Of a DNA stretch of 64,000 bases, positions 8,692 to 16,111 are shown piece by piece. The notes under the pieces are model-generated. The model was not told where the DNA came from. It worked only from the letters and a program-made list of their open reading frames with translations, and ran no database searches. This DNA is from Archangium gephyra. GTDB taxonomy: Bacteria; Myxococcota; Myxococcia; Myxococcales; Myxococcaceae. Location: the NCBI RefSeq assembly GCF_001027285.1, contig NZ_CP011509.1, positions 5,604,501 through 5,668,500 of the forward strand. Reading direction: 5' to 3'. The translations under genes and the position numbers were made by a program. How positions within the stretch are numbered: position 1 is the stretch's first letter; the number at the start of each line of letters is the position of its first letter.

Positions 8692-9392
8692 GCCGGCACC
8701 TCCCCTCCGAGTGCGCGGTACCGCTCCTCGGGGATGGAGACGAAGCGCAACCGGTCGCCCAGGGCCACGGCGAAGGGCGGGTCCGCCTCGGGAGAGAAGA
8801 GCCGCAGGGGCGTCCTCCCGAGGAGTCTCCAGCCTCCCGGGCTTCTCACGGGGTAGATGCCCGTCTGCTGCCCGCCGATCCCCACCGAGCCCGTGGGCAC
8901 CGCGACGCGGGGCGTGGACAGCCGGGGGGAGAACAGTCGTGGATCCAGCCCTCCGAGGAACGGAAAGCCCGGCCGGAAGCCCAGCATGTACACGAGGTAC
9001 TCGGGCGCGGTGTGCAGGGCGATCAACTCCTCCACCGTGAGCTGTTTCTCTTGGGCCAGCGGCTCGAGGTCGGGGCCGACGGCGGGGTGGTACCAGACGG
9101 GCACCTCGATGACGCGGCGGCTCGGGGGCTCGGGCCGGGCGCGCGGGAGCGTCTCTTCCAGCCACTGGCGCACCTGCTCGGGGCGGGCCCTCAGCGCGTC
9201 ATAGAGGACCATCAGGCTCGCGTAGCCGGGGACCAGGTCCACCACCCAGGGCTCTCGCGCCGAGTCCAGCGTTCGCAGCGCCCCGGCGACGCGTGCATGG
9301 AGCTCCGGGGAGATGCTGTCCCCGAAGCGGACCAGGAACGCCGAGTCGCCCATGGGCTGGAGGTCCAGCGGGATGTCGCGTGTCTCATCCAT
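8688..9392 (-). CDS. pxpB: 5-oxoprolinase subunit B (KipI/allophanate hydrolase subunit 1 family)
   Basis: 234 aa. The family core is [16 protein letters not shown] followed by [21 protein letters not shown] and [12 protein letters not shown], all in the expected order. PxpB pairs with PxpC. The ATG lies 8 bases inside the end of the upstream ycsI-like gene, and the stop overlaps the pxpC start. The KipI name comes from a Bacillus kinase inhibitor of the same fold; the operon context here supports the oxoprolinase role instead. Confidence 0.94.
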   Translation of the reverse strand: MDETRDIPLDLQPMGDSAFLVRFGDSISPELHARVAGALRTLDSAREPWVVDLVPGYASLMVLYDALRARPEQVRQWLEETLPRARPEPPSRRVIEVPVWYHPAVGPDLEPLAQEKQLTVEELIALHTAPEYLVYMLGFRPGFPFLGGLDPRLFSPRLSTPRVAVPTGSVGIGGQQTGIYPVRSPGGWRLLGRTPLRLFSPEADPPFAVALGDRLRFVSIPEERYRALGGEVPA

Positions 9393-10176
9393 GCTCCACC
9401 CCCGGGTGCTTGAGGTCGGTGATGAGCATCGCGCCGGGCGAGTGAGTGATGCAGAGCTCCGGCCTGGCCTGCGCGAGCGCGGCTTGCGGCGTGACACCAC
9501 AAGCCCAGAACACGGGGACCTCGCCGGGCAACACGTCCACGGCATCTCCGTAGTCGGGCCAACGGAGGTCCCGGATGCCGATGAGCGCGGGCTCACCCAG
9601 GTGCACCGGTGCGCCATGCGCCTGGGGAAAGCGCGACGTCACCTCGATGGCGAGGCTGGCGTCCGAAGCGGGCAGCGGGCGCATGGAGACCACCAGGGGC
9701 CCGCGGAAGGGGCCGGCCGGCTCCGTCTCGATGTTGGTGCGGTACATGGACACGTTCTTGCCTTGCTCGACATGCCGCAGGCGGAGCCCTGCCTGGAGCA
9801 GGGCGTGCTCGAACGTGAACGAGCACCCCAGCACGAAGGTGACGAGCTCGTCGCTCCAGAGGTCCGTGATGTCGGTGCGCTCCTCGACGAGCTCTCCCCG
9901 GCGCCACACGCGGTAGCGCGGCACATCGCTGCGGATGTCGATGTCGGTGCCCAGCGTGGGCAGCGCCGGGACGCCGGGCTCGGACACCGCGAGCAGGGGG
10001 CACGGCTTGGGGTTCATCTGGCAGTAGCGCGAGAAGTCACCCGCCAGGGCCCTGGGCAGGATGACCACGTTGCCCTGGAGGTGATCCGGCGCGAGACCAC
10101 TCGTGTGCGAGCTCCATTCGCCCGAGCGGATGCTGCGGCGGATTCGAGCGGCGTCAGCTGATACCGGCACCTTCAT
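9385..10176 (-). CDS. YcsI/DUF1445 family protein, putative D-glutamate cyclase or hydro-lyase
   Basis: 263 aa, first gene of the 5-oxoproline operon, with GGAGGAG ahead of the ATG. Family features are the [14 protein letters not shown] segment, [22 protein letters not shown] and the C-terminal [11 protein letters not shown]. The related domain of human DGLUCY converts D-glutamate to 5-oxo-D-proline, which fits a position ahead of 5-oxoprolinase genes: the cyclase product could feed the downstream enzyme. Many databases call the family putative hydro-lyase, without a shown substrate. Gene family is confident; the reaction is inferred. Confidence 0.85.
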   Translation of the reverse strand: MKVPVSADAARIRRSIRSGEWSSHTSGLAPDHLQGNVVILPRALAGDFSRYCQMNPKPCPLLAVSEPGVPALPTLGTDIDIRSDVPRYRVWRRGELVEERTDITDLWSDELVTFVLGCSFTFEHALLQAGLRLRHVEQGKNVSMYRTNIETEPAGPFRGPLVVSMRPLPASDASLAIEVTSRFPQAHGAPVHLGEPALIGIRDLRWPDYGDAVDVLPGEVPVFWACGVTPQAALAQARPELCITHSPGAMLITDLKHPGVEHG

Positions 10177-10270
10177 GGCGCTCCTCCGGTCCTGCTTCGA
10201 CTCGATGGACGGCATGGAGAATGTGGGGGCACGCGGCGGATTGCGCAAACTCAAAATATTTCGCTCGGCT

Positions 10271-10287
10271 CATCGAATTTTCCGATG
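10271..10287. promoter_or_regulatory. LysR-type T-N11-A dyad upstream of the 5-oxoproline operon
   Basis: CATCGAATTTTCCGATG is a perfect 5-bp inverted repeat with a 7-base AT-rich centre. Its inner 13 bases (10273-10285) fit the T-N11-A dyad recognised by LysR proteins. It sits in an unusually AT-rich stretch (about 10245-10287), 95 bases upstream of the ycsI-like start and 94 bases upstream of the divergent membrane-protein gene, so it could serve either side. Confidence 0.45.
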
Positions 10288-10380
10288 ATGCCGGGGTCCG
10301 GGGTGGCGGCCCGGCGGTCGAGGTCCACGGAGGGGCGGCTCTCGCCATCGCCGGGCCCTGCCGGTACGCTCCGGGGTGTC

Positions 10381-11574
10381 ATGACCTCGGAGCACTTCCG
10401 TACCCTCGGCTTGTGGACGGTCATCGCGCTGGCGGCCGGAGCCGTGTCTTTCCTGGGGTACCGATGGCGAGTGCGGCGGCGGGAACGCCACGCCACCTGG
10501 CGCGAGCTGTGCCTGCGCCTCGAATTGACTCCCGGACCCGGAGCCGGCCGGGTGGCTTCGGGCAACCTGCAGGGCATCGACTTCCGCTTGCGCGACACCG
10601 GCGTCCACTGGCGCCTGGAACTACCGCTCGCCCGGCCGCTGCTGCCGTCCGGCGTGGTCCTGCTCCCGGCGAAAGCGCGGAGCCTGGGGTCTCTCTACAA
10701 GCTGCGCCCGCTCCAGTTGCAGGATGTCTCCGCCTCCCCGGGTCCGTTTGCCTGGTATTCGGGCCGGGACATGCCTCGCGGCAGGGTGGAGCCCTCCGAG
10801 GCCTTCCTCGAGGAAGCCAGGCGCGCGATGGAGGCCCATGCACCGCTCGAGGTGGTGCCAGACCGGCTCGTCCACACGCCGCGCGCGGGTTCTCAGCTCT
10901 CCGTGGGCGACGTCCGCGAAGCGGTGCGGACCCTGGATACCACCGCGCGGCGATGGCTCGACGCCGTGGAGCGCCACGGGCTTCCTCGTGTGGAAGCCCT
11001 GCCGCCGGTTCCCTCGCTCCTCTCGCGCTTGCCCCGGGTGCGCTTGCCCCGGGTGCGCCTGCCCAGGGTGCGGATACCGCTCAAGCCCGTGCTCACCGTG
11101 CTGGGGGGGCTGCTCCTCCTGTTCTCGTGCTGCTTCCCCTTCCTCTCCATGGTGCGGGGGTCATGGACGGGAACGAGGTATGAACGCACCGGCGAGGTGG
11201 TGGGCCGCTCGTGGTCGCGCACCATCCGCCAGATGCGGTGCCCCCATGTGCTTCGCACGCCCGCCGACGGTGGGGACGCGAGCTCGCAGAAGAACCGCGG
11301 CTGCGACTCCCCGTGGAAGGAAGTGGATTATTTGAAGACCTCCGGCAGTCACAGTCAGCCTCCGCGCTGGCCGGAGCCATCGTCGGTGCGTGCGGAGGAT
11401 TACCTGTGGCGCGAGGAGCACTACACCCTCACCATCGAGTATGAGGACGGGGGGAAGAAGCTGGTCACCTACCAGTTTCATTCCGAGGAGCTCTACCGTC
11501 GCTTCAGCAAGGAGGGTCAGCAGGTGTCCTTCAGGCTGGAGCGTGGGCGTCTGAGCCACCTCCGGCCGCGATGA
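10381..11574 (+). CDS. Two-helix membrane protein of unknown function with RLPRV repeats
   Basis: 397 aa from ATG 10381. I do not recognise a family. A transmembrane helix lies at about 9-28 (LGLWTVIALAAGAVSFLGY), followed by a soluble domain of about 190 residues. Three tandem RLPRV units sit at about 216-230, then a second helix (LTVLGGLLLLFSCCFPFLSM, about 238-258) and a C-terminal soluble domain with a YEDGGKKLVTYQF strand pattern. It may be a sensor or envelope protein with its C-terminal domain on one face and the central domain on the other. It is transcribed away from the oxoproline operon and ends convergent with the LysR gene. Confidence 0.65.
   Translation: MTSEHFRTLGLWTVIALAAGAVSFLGYRWRVRRRERHATWRELCLRLELTPGPGAGRVASGNLQGIDFRLRDTGVHWRLELPLARPLLPSGVVLLPAKARSLGSLYKLRPLQLQDVSASPGPFAWYSGRDMPRGRVEPSEAFLEEARRAMEAHAPLEVVPDRLVHTPRAGSQLSVGDVREAVRTLDTTARRWLDAVERHGLPRVEALPPVPSLLSRLPRVRLPRVRLPRVRIPLKPVLTVLGGLLLLFSCCFPFLSMVRGSWTGTRYERTGEVVGRSWSRTIRQMRCPHVLRTPADGGDASSQKNRGCDSPWKEVDYLKTSGSHSQPPRWPEPSSVRAEDYLWREEHYTLTIEYEDGGKKLVTYQFHSEELYRRFSKEGQQVSFRLERGRLSHLRPR
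11026..11070 (+). repeat. Three tandem 15-bp units encoding RLPRV
   Basis: CGCTTGCCCCGGGTG occurs twice exactly and a third time with two changes, in frame, giving a basic, Pro-rich linker just before a transmembrane helix. Near-identity at DNA level suggests recent slippage, so copy number may vary between strains. Confidence 0.8.
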
Positions 11575-11599
11575 CCCTCGCTCCAGGCCTCGGGACGGC

Positions 11600-12472
11600 T
11601 CATCCGGCGAACGCGACGGCACTCTCGACGATGGCCTCGAGCGCGTTCGACGTGGGATCCGCGCGCCAGCTCGCGTGAAGGGGGAGCGGGACGAGCTCCG
11701 TGTCGCAGGGCAGTGGCCGCAAGCCTTCCGCCGCCGCGAGTCGCTCGAGGGCCGCGTGCGGCAGCGTCGCCACGCCGAAACCGCCCGCCACCAGCCGCAC
11801 CATGGCCGAGATGGACGAGATCGTGTGCACGCGCGCGGCCTCGATCCCCGCTTCGCGCAACAGGTGGAGGAGCGCCCCATGCGGCTGCGAACCGCGCTGG
11901 AAGGTGAGCAGCTCGCCCCGGGCGAGCTGCGAGAGGGTGTACCTCCGCTGCTTGTGGAGCGCGCGCTTCCCGGCGAACACCATCGGCATCGGCGGCAGCG
12001 CACGCGAGCGCACGCCGTCCGCGTGTTCAGGCAGCGCCGCCAGCACCAGGTCGAGCGCGCCCCGCCGCATGGACTCGAGCAGCACGGGCGTGGTCTCGAC
12101 CATGAGCTCGAGCTCCAGCTCCGGCCGCTCCACCCGCAGCCGCTCGATCCACGGAATGAGCCACGAGTGCAGCACCGACTCGATGGCACCCAGACGCAGC
12201 GACACCGCGCGCTGTGTGCCCGAGCCCAGTCCGGATTTGATCTCGCTCCAGAGCGCGAGCAGCCGCTCCGCATCGGCGAGGAAGCGTGTGCCGGCGGGGG
12301 TCAGCCGGAAGTGCCTGTCACGCCGGTCGAGCAGCGGCGTCTTCAGCTCCTCTTCGAGCACCGCGATGCGCGCGGACATCGCGGACTGCGTGAGGAACAA
12401 CTTCTCGGCCGCCCGCGACACGCTCTTCAGCGTCGCGACCCAGTAGAAGGCTTCGACAAAGCTCAGGTTCAT
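11600..12472 (-). CDS. LysR-family transcriptional regulator
   Basis: 290 aa from ATG 12472 with a GGAG upstream; the open frame extends upstream but lacks family features. Residues 1-60 form the winged helix-turn-helix (FYWVATLKSVSRAAEKLFLTQSAMSARI), with the dimerisation helix after it and a type 2 periplasmic-binding fold for an effector from about 90 to 290. The final residues of the sensing domain are intact. It is two genes from the 5-oxoproline operon, in the same orientation, and the T-N11-A dyad at 10271-10287 makes that operon a likely target. Its own upstream region holds a perfect 12-bp palindrome (12506-12517), a candidate autoregulatory site. Confidence 0.92.
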   Translation of the reverse strand: MNLSFVEAFYWVATLKSVSRAAEKLFLTQSAMSARIAVLEEELKTPLLDRRDRHFRLTPAGTRFLADAERLLALWSEIKSGLGSGTQRAVSLRLGAIESVLHSWLIPWIERLRVERPELELELMVETTPVLLESMRRGALDLVLAALPEHADGVRSRALPPMPMVFAGKRALHKQRRYTLSQLARGELLTFQRGSQPHGALLHLLREAGIEAARVHTISSISAMVRLVAGGFGVATLPHAALERLAAAEGLRPLPCDTELVPLPLHASWRADPTSNALEAIVESAVAFAG

Positions 12473-12492
12473 GAAGTCTCCAGCTGGCCGGG

Positions 12493-12547
12493 ATGTCAGT
12501 CCCCCTGGATATATCCAATTTCCAGGGATTCCAGGGAGGACTGACAT
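12493..12547. promoter_or_regulatory. Long inverted repeat covering the SD and start codon of the FG-GAP gene
   Basis: ATGTCAGTCC plus CCCTGG (12493-12508) pairs with CCAGGG plus GGACTGACAT (12531-12547), 16 bp with one bulged A. The loop holds a second CCAGGG copy (12522-12527), and a perfect palindrome TGGATATATCCA (12506-12517) overlaps the left arm. The right arm contains the GGGAGGA ribosome site and reaches the ATG of the secreted repeat protein, so in RNA it could hide the start; in DNA it could be an operator between the divergent genes. Confidence 0.6.
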
Positions 12548-15224
12548 GAAGCAAGGACAGAGGAAGAGTTGGAAGCGGCGGATGCTGGGAACGTGCTCAG
12601 TGCTCGCACTGGGTGTGCTCGGGACCGGGGCCACGGCGGCCACGCCGAGCGGGCTCGTCATCGAGCGCGAGTGGTACCGCGCCATCATGGGCGTGGGAAT
12701 CGGGGCCACGGGCCTCCACACGGTGGACCTGGACGGAGACGGGAAGCTGGAGGTGGTGGCCGCCGCGGGCCCCCGGGACTTCTTCGCCAACTCCTTCTGG
12801 TACGTGCTGTCCAGGGAGGCCAACGGCTATGGCCAGAAGTGGGTGAGCCTGCCCTACGCGTCCTCCATCACCGGCCTTCGAGTCGCCCAGGTGGATGGCG
12901 ATGCTCCGCTCGAGGTGCTGGTGGCCTCGGGAGGCAAGATCTCCATCCATGACGGCGTGACGCACGAGCTGCAGAAGACCGTCACCACCCCGGCCACGCA
13001 GATCTCTGGCCTCTCGGTGGCGGACGTGGACGCGGACGGCTCGCTGGAGCTCGTCTTCTGCGACACGAGCAAGCTGTACGTGGTGGACCTCGCGACCGGC
13101 GCCGTCGAGTTCCAGGGCACCGGGCTTGGGGGCAAGGACCTCGCCGTGGGGCAGGTGGACGCGGACGCGGCGCTGGAGCTCGTCGTCGCCAACGGCACCT
13201 CCGCCGGCTCCGTGGTGGACGGGGCGACCCGCGCGGTCGAGTGGTCCAACGCCTCGGGCTTTGGCGACCTGGTGCGCGTGGCGGACCTCGACGGGGACGG
13301 GCGCGGGGAGATCGCCGCCGGCTTCGCCTGGACGACGGGCATCCAAGTGTATGACGGGGACACCCGGACGCTCAAGTGGTCCGTGGCCATCTCCAACCTC
13401 GCCGCGATGAAGGCCGCGGATGTCGAGGGCGATGGCAGCCTGGAGCTGGTGTACGGCGACGCCCAGTGGGGCCGCGTCCATGTCCTCACCGGCACGACGG
13501 GCGTGGAGAAGTGGTCCGTCAACAACCCCCAGCATGGCGTGACGGACATCGCCGTGGGGGACGTGGACGGCGACTCCGTGCGCGAGCTGCTGTTTGGCGC
13601 CGGCTATACCAGCACCGGAGAGGACTACCTCTACGTGGTGGGCACCGACACGCGCCTCACCGAGTGGCGCAGCGTGGATCTGAAGGGCCCCTTCCGCGCC
13701 TTCGCCTCGGGTGACGTGGATGCGGATGGAAGGCCCGAGCTCGTGTCGGGTTCGTTCAAGTCGGACAGTGGTTACGGGGATGGGCTCTACTTCATCCACG
13801 ACGCGGCCACCCACGCGCAGGAGTACCAGAGCGGCGAGCCCACCGGCAATGACGCCAACGGCCTGTGGCGGGTCGCCACCGCCAACGTGGACGCCGACGC
13901 GGCGCAGGAGGTGTTCGTCACCTCCAGCCTCGGCTACGACGGGGTGCTCCTCTGCTACGACGGGCTGACGCGCGCCGAGCAGTGGCGGGTACGGCTGCCC
14001 TCGGGCCTGAGCATCCGCTCGCTCGCGGTGGCGGACGTGGACGGGGACGGCTCGCTGGAGGTGGTGTCCTCCGTGGGCACCGAGCACACCGGTGCCCCGG
14101 GCCATTACGTCTACGTCCACGACGCGGCCACTGGTGCCCTGGAGTGGCAGAGCCCCACCCTGGCGCCCTGGGGTTGGCTGCACCTGTCCCTGCTGAGGGT
14201 GGCCAACGTGGACGCGGATCCCTCGCTGGAGGCGGTGGTGGCCAACTACTCGGGCCAGCTCTGGGTGGTGGATCCGGTGGCGAAGAGCGTTCAGCTCACC
14301 ACCGCGGACCTCGACATCACCGCGCTCGACACGCCGGATCGCAACGGGGATGGCCGGGCGGAGCTCGTCATCGGCACGGCCGCTGGGGCGCTCCAGGTGC
14401 TGGATGCCGCGACGGGCGCCGTGGTGGAGCCGGTGGCCAACGTGGGCGGGCAGGTCAACGGCCTGGCCGTGAGGGAGCTCACGGGGGATGGCGTGGCGGA
14501 CTACGTCTTCGCGCGGGGCAACCAGCTGCGCATCCTCAACGGCTCCAGCCGCGTGGAGGAGTGGGCCAGCGAGGTGCTCGGCTCGCAGGTGGGGGAGAAC
14601 GACGCCCTGCTCGTGGGGGATGTGGACGCCGACGGGCGCACCGAGATGGTGGTGGGCGTGGGGGAGCTGGGCTTCATGGTCTTCGATCTCCAGCGCCAGC
14701 AGGCGAGCCCCGGGGCCCGGTATGACTCCGTCTTCCTGGCGCCCCGGTGCGAGACGGTGGGCAGCGTGTGTGACTCCGGCCTGTTGCTGCTGGGCCGGGG
14801 CAACGCGGGTCCCGAGCTCCACGCGCCCAACACCCTCTTCAATTCCTGCGCGGACGGGCTGTACGGCACGTACCACGCGGACGAGTCGAACGACCGCATC
14901 CGCGTGCTGACGGTGGACGGGACGCCCTTCGCGGCCGGGAAGACGGTGCGCGTGGAGTCCACGGTGTGGGCCTGGGCGGGCAGCCCGGCGTCGGACAAGC
15001 TGGACCTCTACTACACGGCGAACGCCAACAGCCCGAGCTGGCAGTACCTCACCACGCTCACCCCCACCGCCGGTGGCGAGCAGACGCTCTCGGCGACGTA
15101 CGTGTTGCCCGTGGGCAAGGTGCAGGCTGTCCGGGCCCGCTTCCGCTACGGGGGCAGCGTGGCGGCCTGCACGAGCGGCGACTCCTACGACGATCAGGAC
15201 GATCTCGTCTTCGCCGTGCAGTGA
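12546..15224 (+). CDS. Secreted FG-GAP/VCBS repeat protein, probable beta-propeller
   Basis: 892 aa. A signal peptide (basic MKQGQRKSWKRRM, then a hydrophobic core ending at ATAA, about residue 32) is followed by roughly a dozen repeats carrying D-x-D-x-D-G or close variants (LDGDGKLEV, VDADGSLEL, VDGDGSLEV and others). These are calcium-binding loops of FG-GAP/integrin-type beta-propellers. The last 150 residues (after about 740) lose the repeat and look like a separate beta-rich domain with several Cys, perhaps disulphide-bonded. No catalytic motif or C-terminal anchor is visible, so it is probably released. A role in adhesion or matrix binding is only an inference. A strong hairpin terminator follows the gene. 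Confidence 0.85.
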   Translation: MKQGQRKSWKRRMLGTCSVLALGVLGTGATAATPSGLVIEREWYRAIMGVGIGATGLHTVDLDGDGKLEVVAAAGPRDFFANSFWYVLSREANGYGQKWVSLPYASSITGLRVAQVDGDAPLEVLVASGGKISIHDGVTHELQKTVTTPATQISGLSVADVDADGSLELVFCDTSKLYVVDLATGAVEFQGTGLGGKDLAVGQVDADAALELVVANGTSAGSVVDGATRAVEWSNASGFGDLVRVADLDGDGRGEIAAGFAWTTGIQVYDGDTRTLKWSVAISNLAAMKAADVEGDGSLELVYGDAQWGRVHVLTGTTGVEKWSVNNPQHGVTDIAVGDVDGDSVRELLFGAGYTSTGEDYLYVVGTDTRLTEWRSVDLKGPFRAFASGDVDADGRPELVSGSFKSDSGYGDGLYFIHDAATHAQEYQSGEPTGNDANGLWRVATANVDADAAQEVFVTSSLGYDGVLLCYDGLTRAEQWRVRLPSGLSIRSLAVADVDGDGSLEVVSSVGTEHTGAPGHYVYVHDAATGALEWQSPTLAPWGWLHLSLLRVANVDADPSLEAVVANYSGQLWVVDPVAKSVQLTTADLDITALDTPDRNGDGRAELVIGTAAGALQVLDAATGAVVEPVANVGGQVNGLAVRELTGDGVADYVFARGNQLRILNGSSRVEEWASEVLGSQVGENDALLVGDVDADGRTEMVVGVGELGFMVFDLQRQQASPGARYDSVFLAPRCETVGSVCDSGLLLLGRGNAGPELHAPNTLFNSCADGLYGTYHADESNDRIRVLTVDGTPFAAGKTVRVESTVWAWAGSPASDKLDLYYTANANSPSWQYLTTLTPTAGGEQTLSATYVLPVGKVQAVRARFRYGGSVAACTSGDSYDDQDDLVFAVQ

Positions 15225-15240
15225 CGTGTACGGGGTGACG

Positions 15241-15275
15241 CCCCGCCGCTCCGTTTCCAGGGCGGCGGGGTGTTT
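15241..15275 (+). terminator. GC-rich hairpin terminator after the FG-GAP gene
   Basis: CCCCGCCGC / GCGGCGGGG forms a perfect 9-bp stem with a 12-base loop, followed by TGTTT. It starts 16 bases after the stop codon. Confidence 0.7.
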
Positions 15276-15396
15276 CCGGAGGGGGAGGAGTCATCCTGGC
15301 GAGGGTCTGCCTGGGGCTCGCGTCACATCTGGAGTCCTCACGGCTCCATGGGTGTGTCAGGGCCGGTCAAGGCCTGATCCCACCAGGAGCATTCCC

Positions 15397-15984
15397 TTGC
15401 CTTTGAATCTCGTCATCCTCTTCGGCTCCGTGCGTTCCGACCGCCAGGGCATCAAGGCCGCGAAGTTCGTGCAGCGGCAGTTGGAGGAGCGGGGCCACAC
15501 CGTCACGTTGGTGGACCCCATGGAGTACAAGCTCCCGCTGCTCGACCGCATGTACAAGGAATACGCCCCGGGGACGGCGCCAGAACAGCTCGAGCGCCTG
15601 GCGGCCCTGTACCGGGCAGCCGATGGCTTCGTCATCGTCACCGCGGAGTACAACCACAGTGCCCCGCCCGCGCTGGTGAACCTGCTCGATCATTTCCTCG
15701 AGGAGTATTTCTACCGTCCCTCGGCGATCGTCTCGTATTCCGGCAGCAGCTTCGGAGGGGTCCGCGCGGCCTCGCACCTTCGCGACATGCTGGCCGAGCT
15801 CGGAATGGCGAGCATCCCCAGCCACTTCCCCATCCCGAAGGTGTATTCCGCGTTCGACGACGCGGGTGTGCCGGCCGATACGGCGTACCTCCGGCGGTTC
15901 GATCGCTTCGCCTCGGAGTTGGAGTGGTATGCGCGAGCCTTGAGGACCGCACGGCAGGAGGGCCTGCCACGAAAGGCCGCGTGA
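15397..15984 (+). CDS. NADPH-dependent FMN reductase-like flavoprotein
   Basis: 195 aa. The flavodoxin-like fold of the NADPH-dependent FMN reductase family is clear: LVILFGSVRSDRQG is the phosphate-binding loop at the N-terminus, VTAEYNHSAPPALVNLLDH is the flavin loop, and SYSGSSFGGVRAASHLR follows. The start is TTG at 15397 with AGGAG seven bases upstream; no ATG or GTG sits nearer the family N-terminus. Such enzymes reduce FMN, quinones or azo dyes with NADPH in the cytoplasm. The gene stands alone between a terminator and the large kinase gene. Confidence 0.87.
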   Translation: MPLNLVILFGSVRSDRQGIKAAKFVQRQLEERGHTVTLVDPMEYKLPLLDRMYKEYAPGTAPEQLERLAALYRAADGFVIVTAEYNHSAPPALVNLLDHFLEEYFYRPSAIVSYSGSSFGGVRAASHLRDMLAELGMASIPSHFPIPKVYSAFDDAGVPADTAYLRRFDRFASELEWYARALRTARQEGLPRKAA

Positions 15985-16111
15985 GGATTCGTCTGCCTCC
16001 CCGGGGGGCGGCCCGCACTCCGCGCGGGGCCACCCGGCTCCCTAACTTCCTGGGACACGCCTCTCCTTCTTCAGGTGGGAGCGGAGGCGTGGAAAGGACT
16101 GAGAGGGAGCG

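Noticed and set aside
12597-14876. Minus-strand open frame of 759 codons opposite the FG-GAP gene
   Set aside because: Composition is that of an antisense shadow; the plus-strand repeat protein has a signal peptide and periodic DxDxDG loops.
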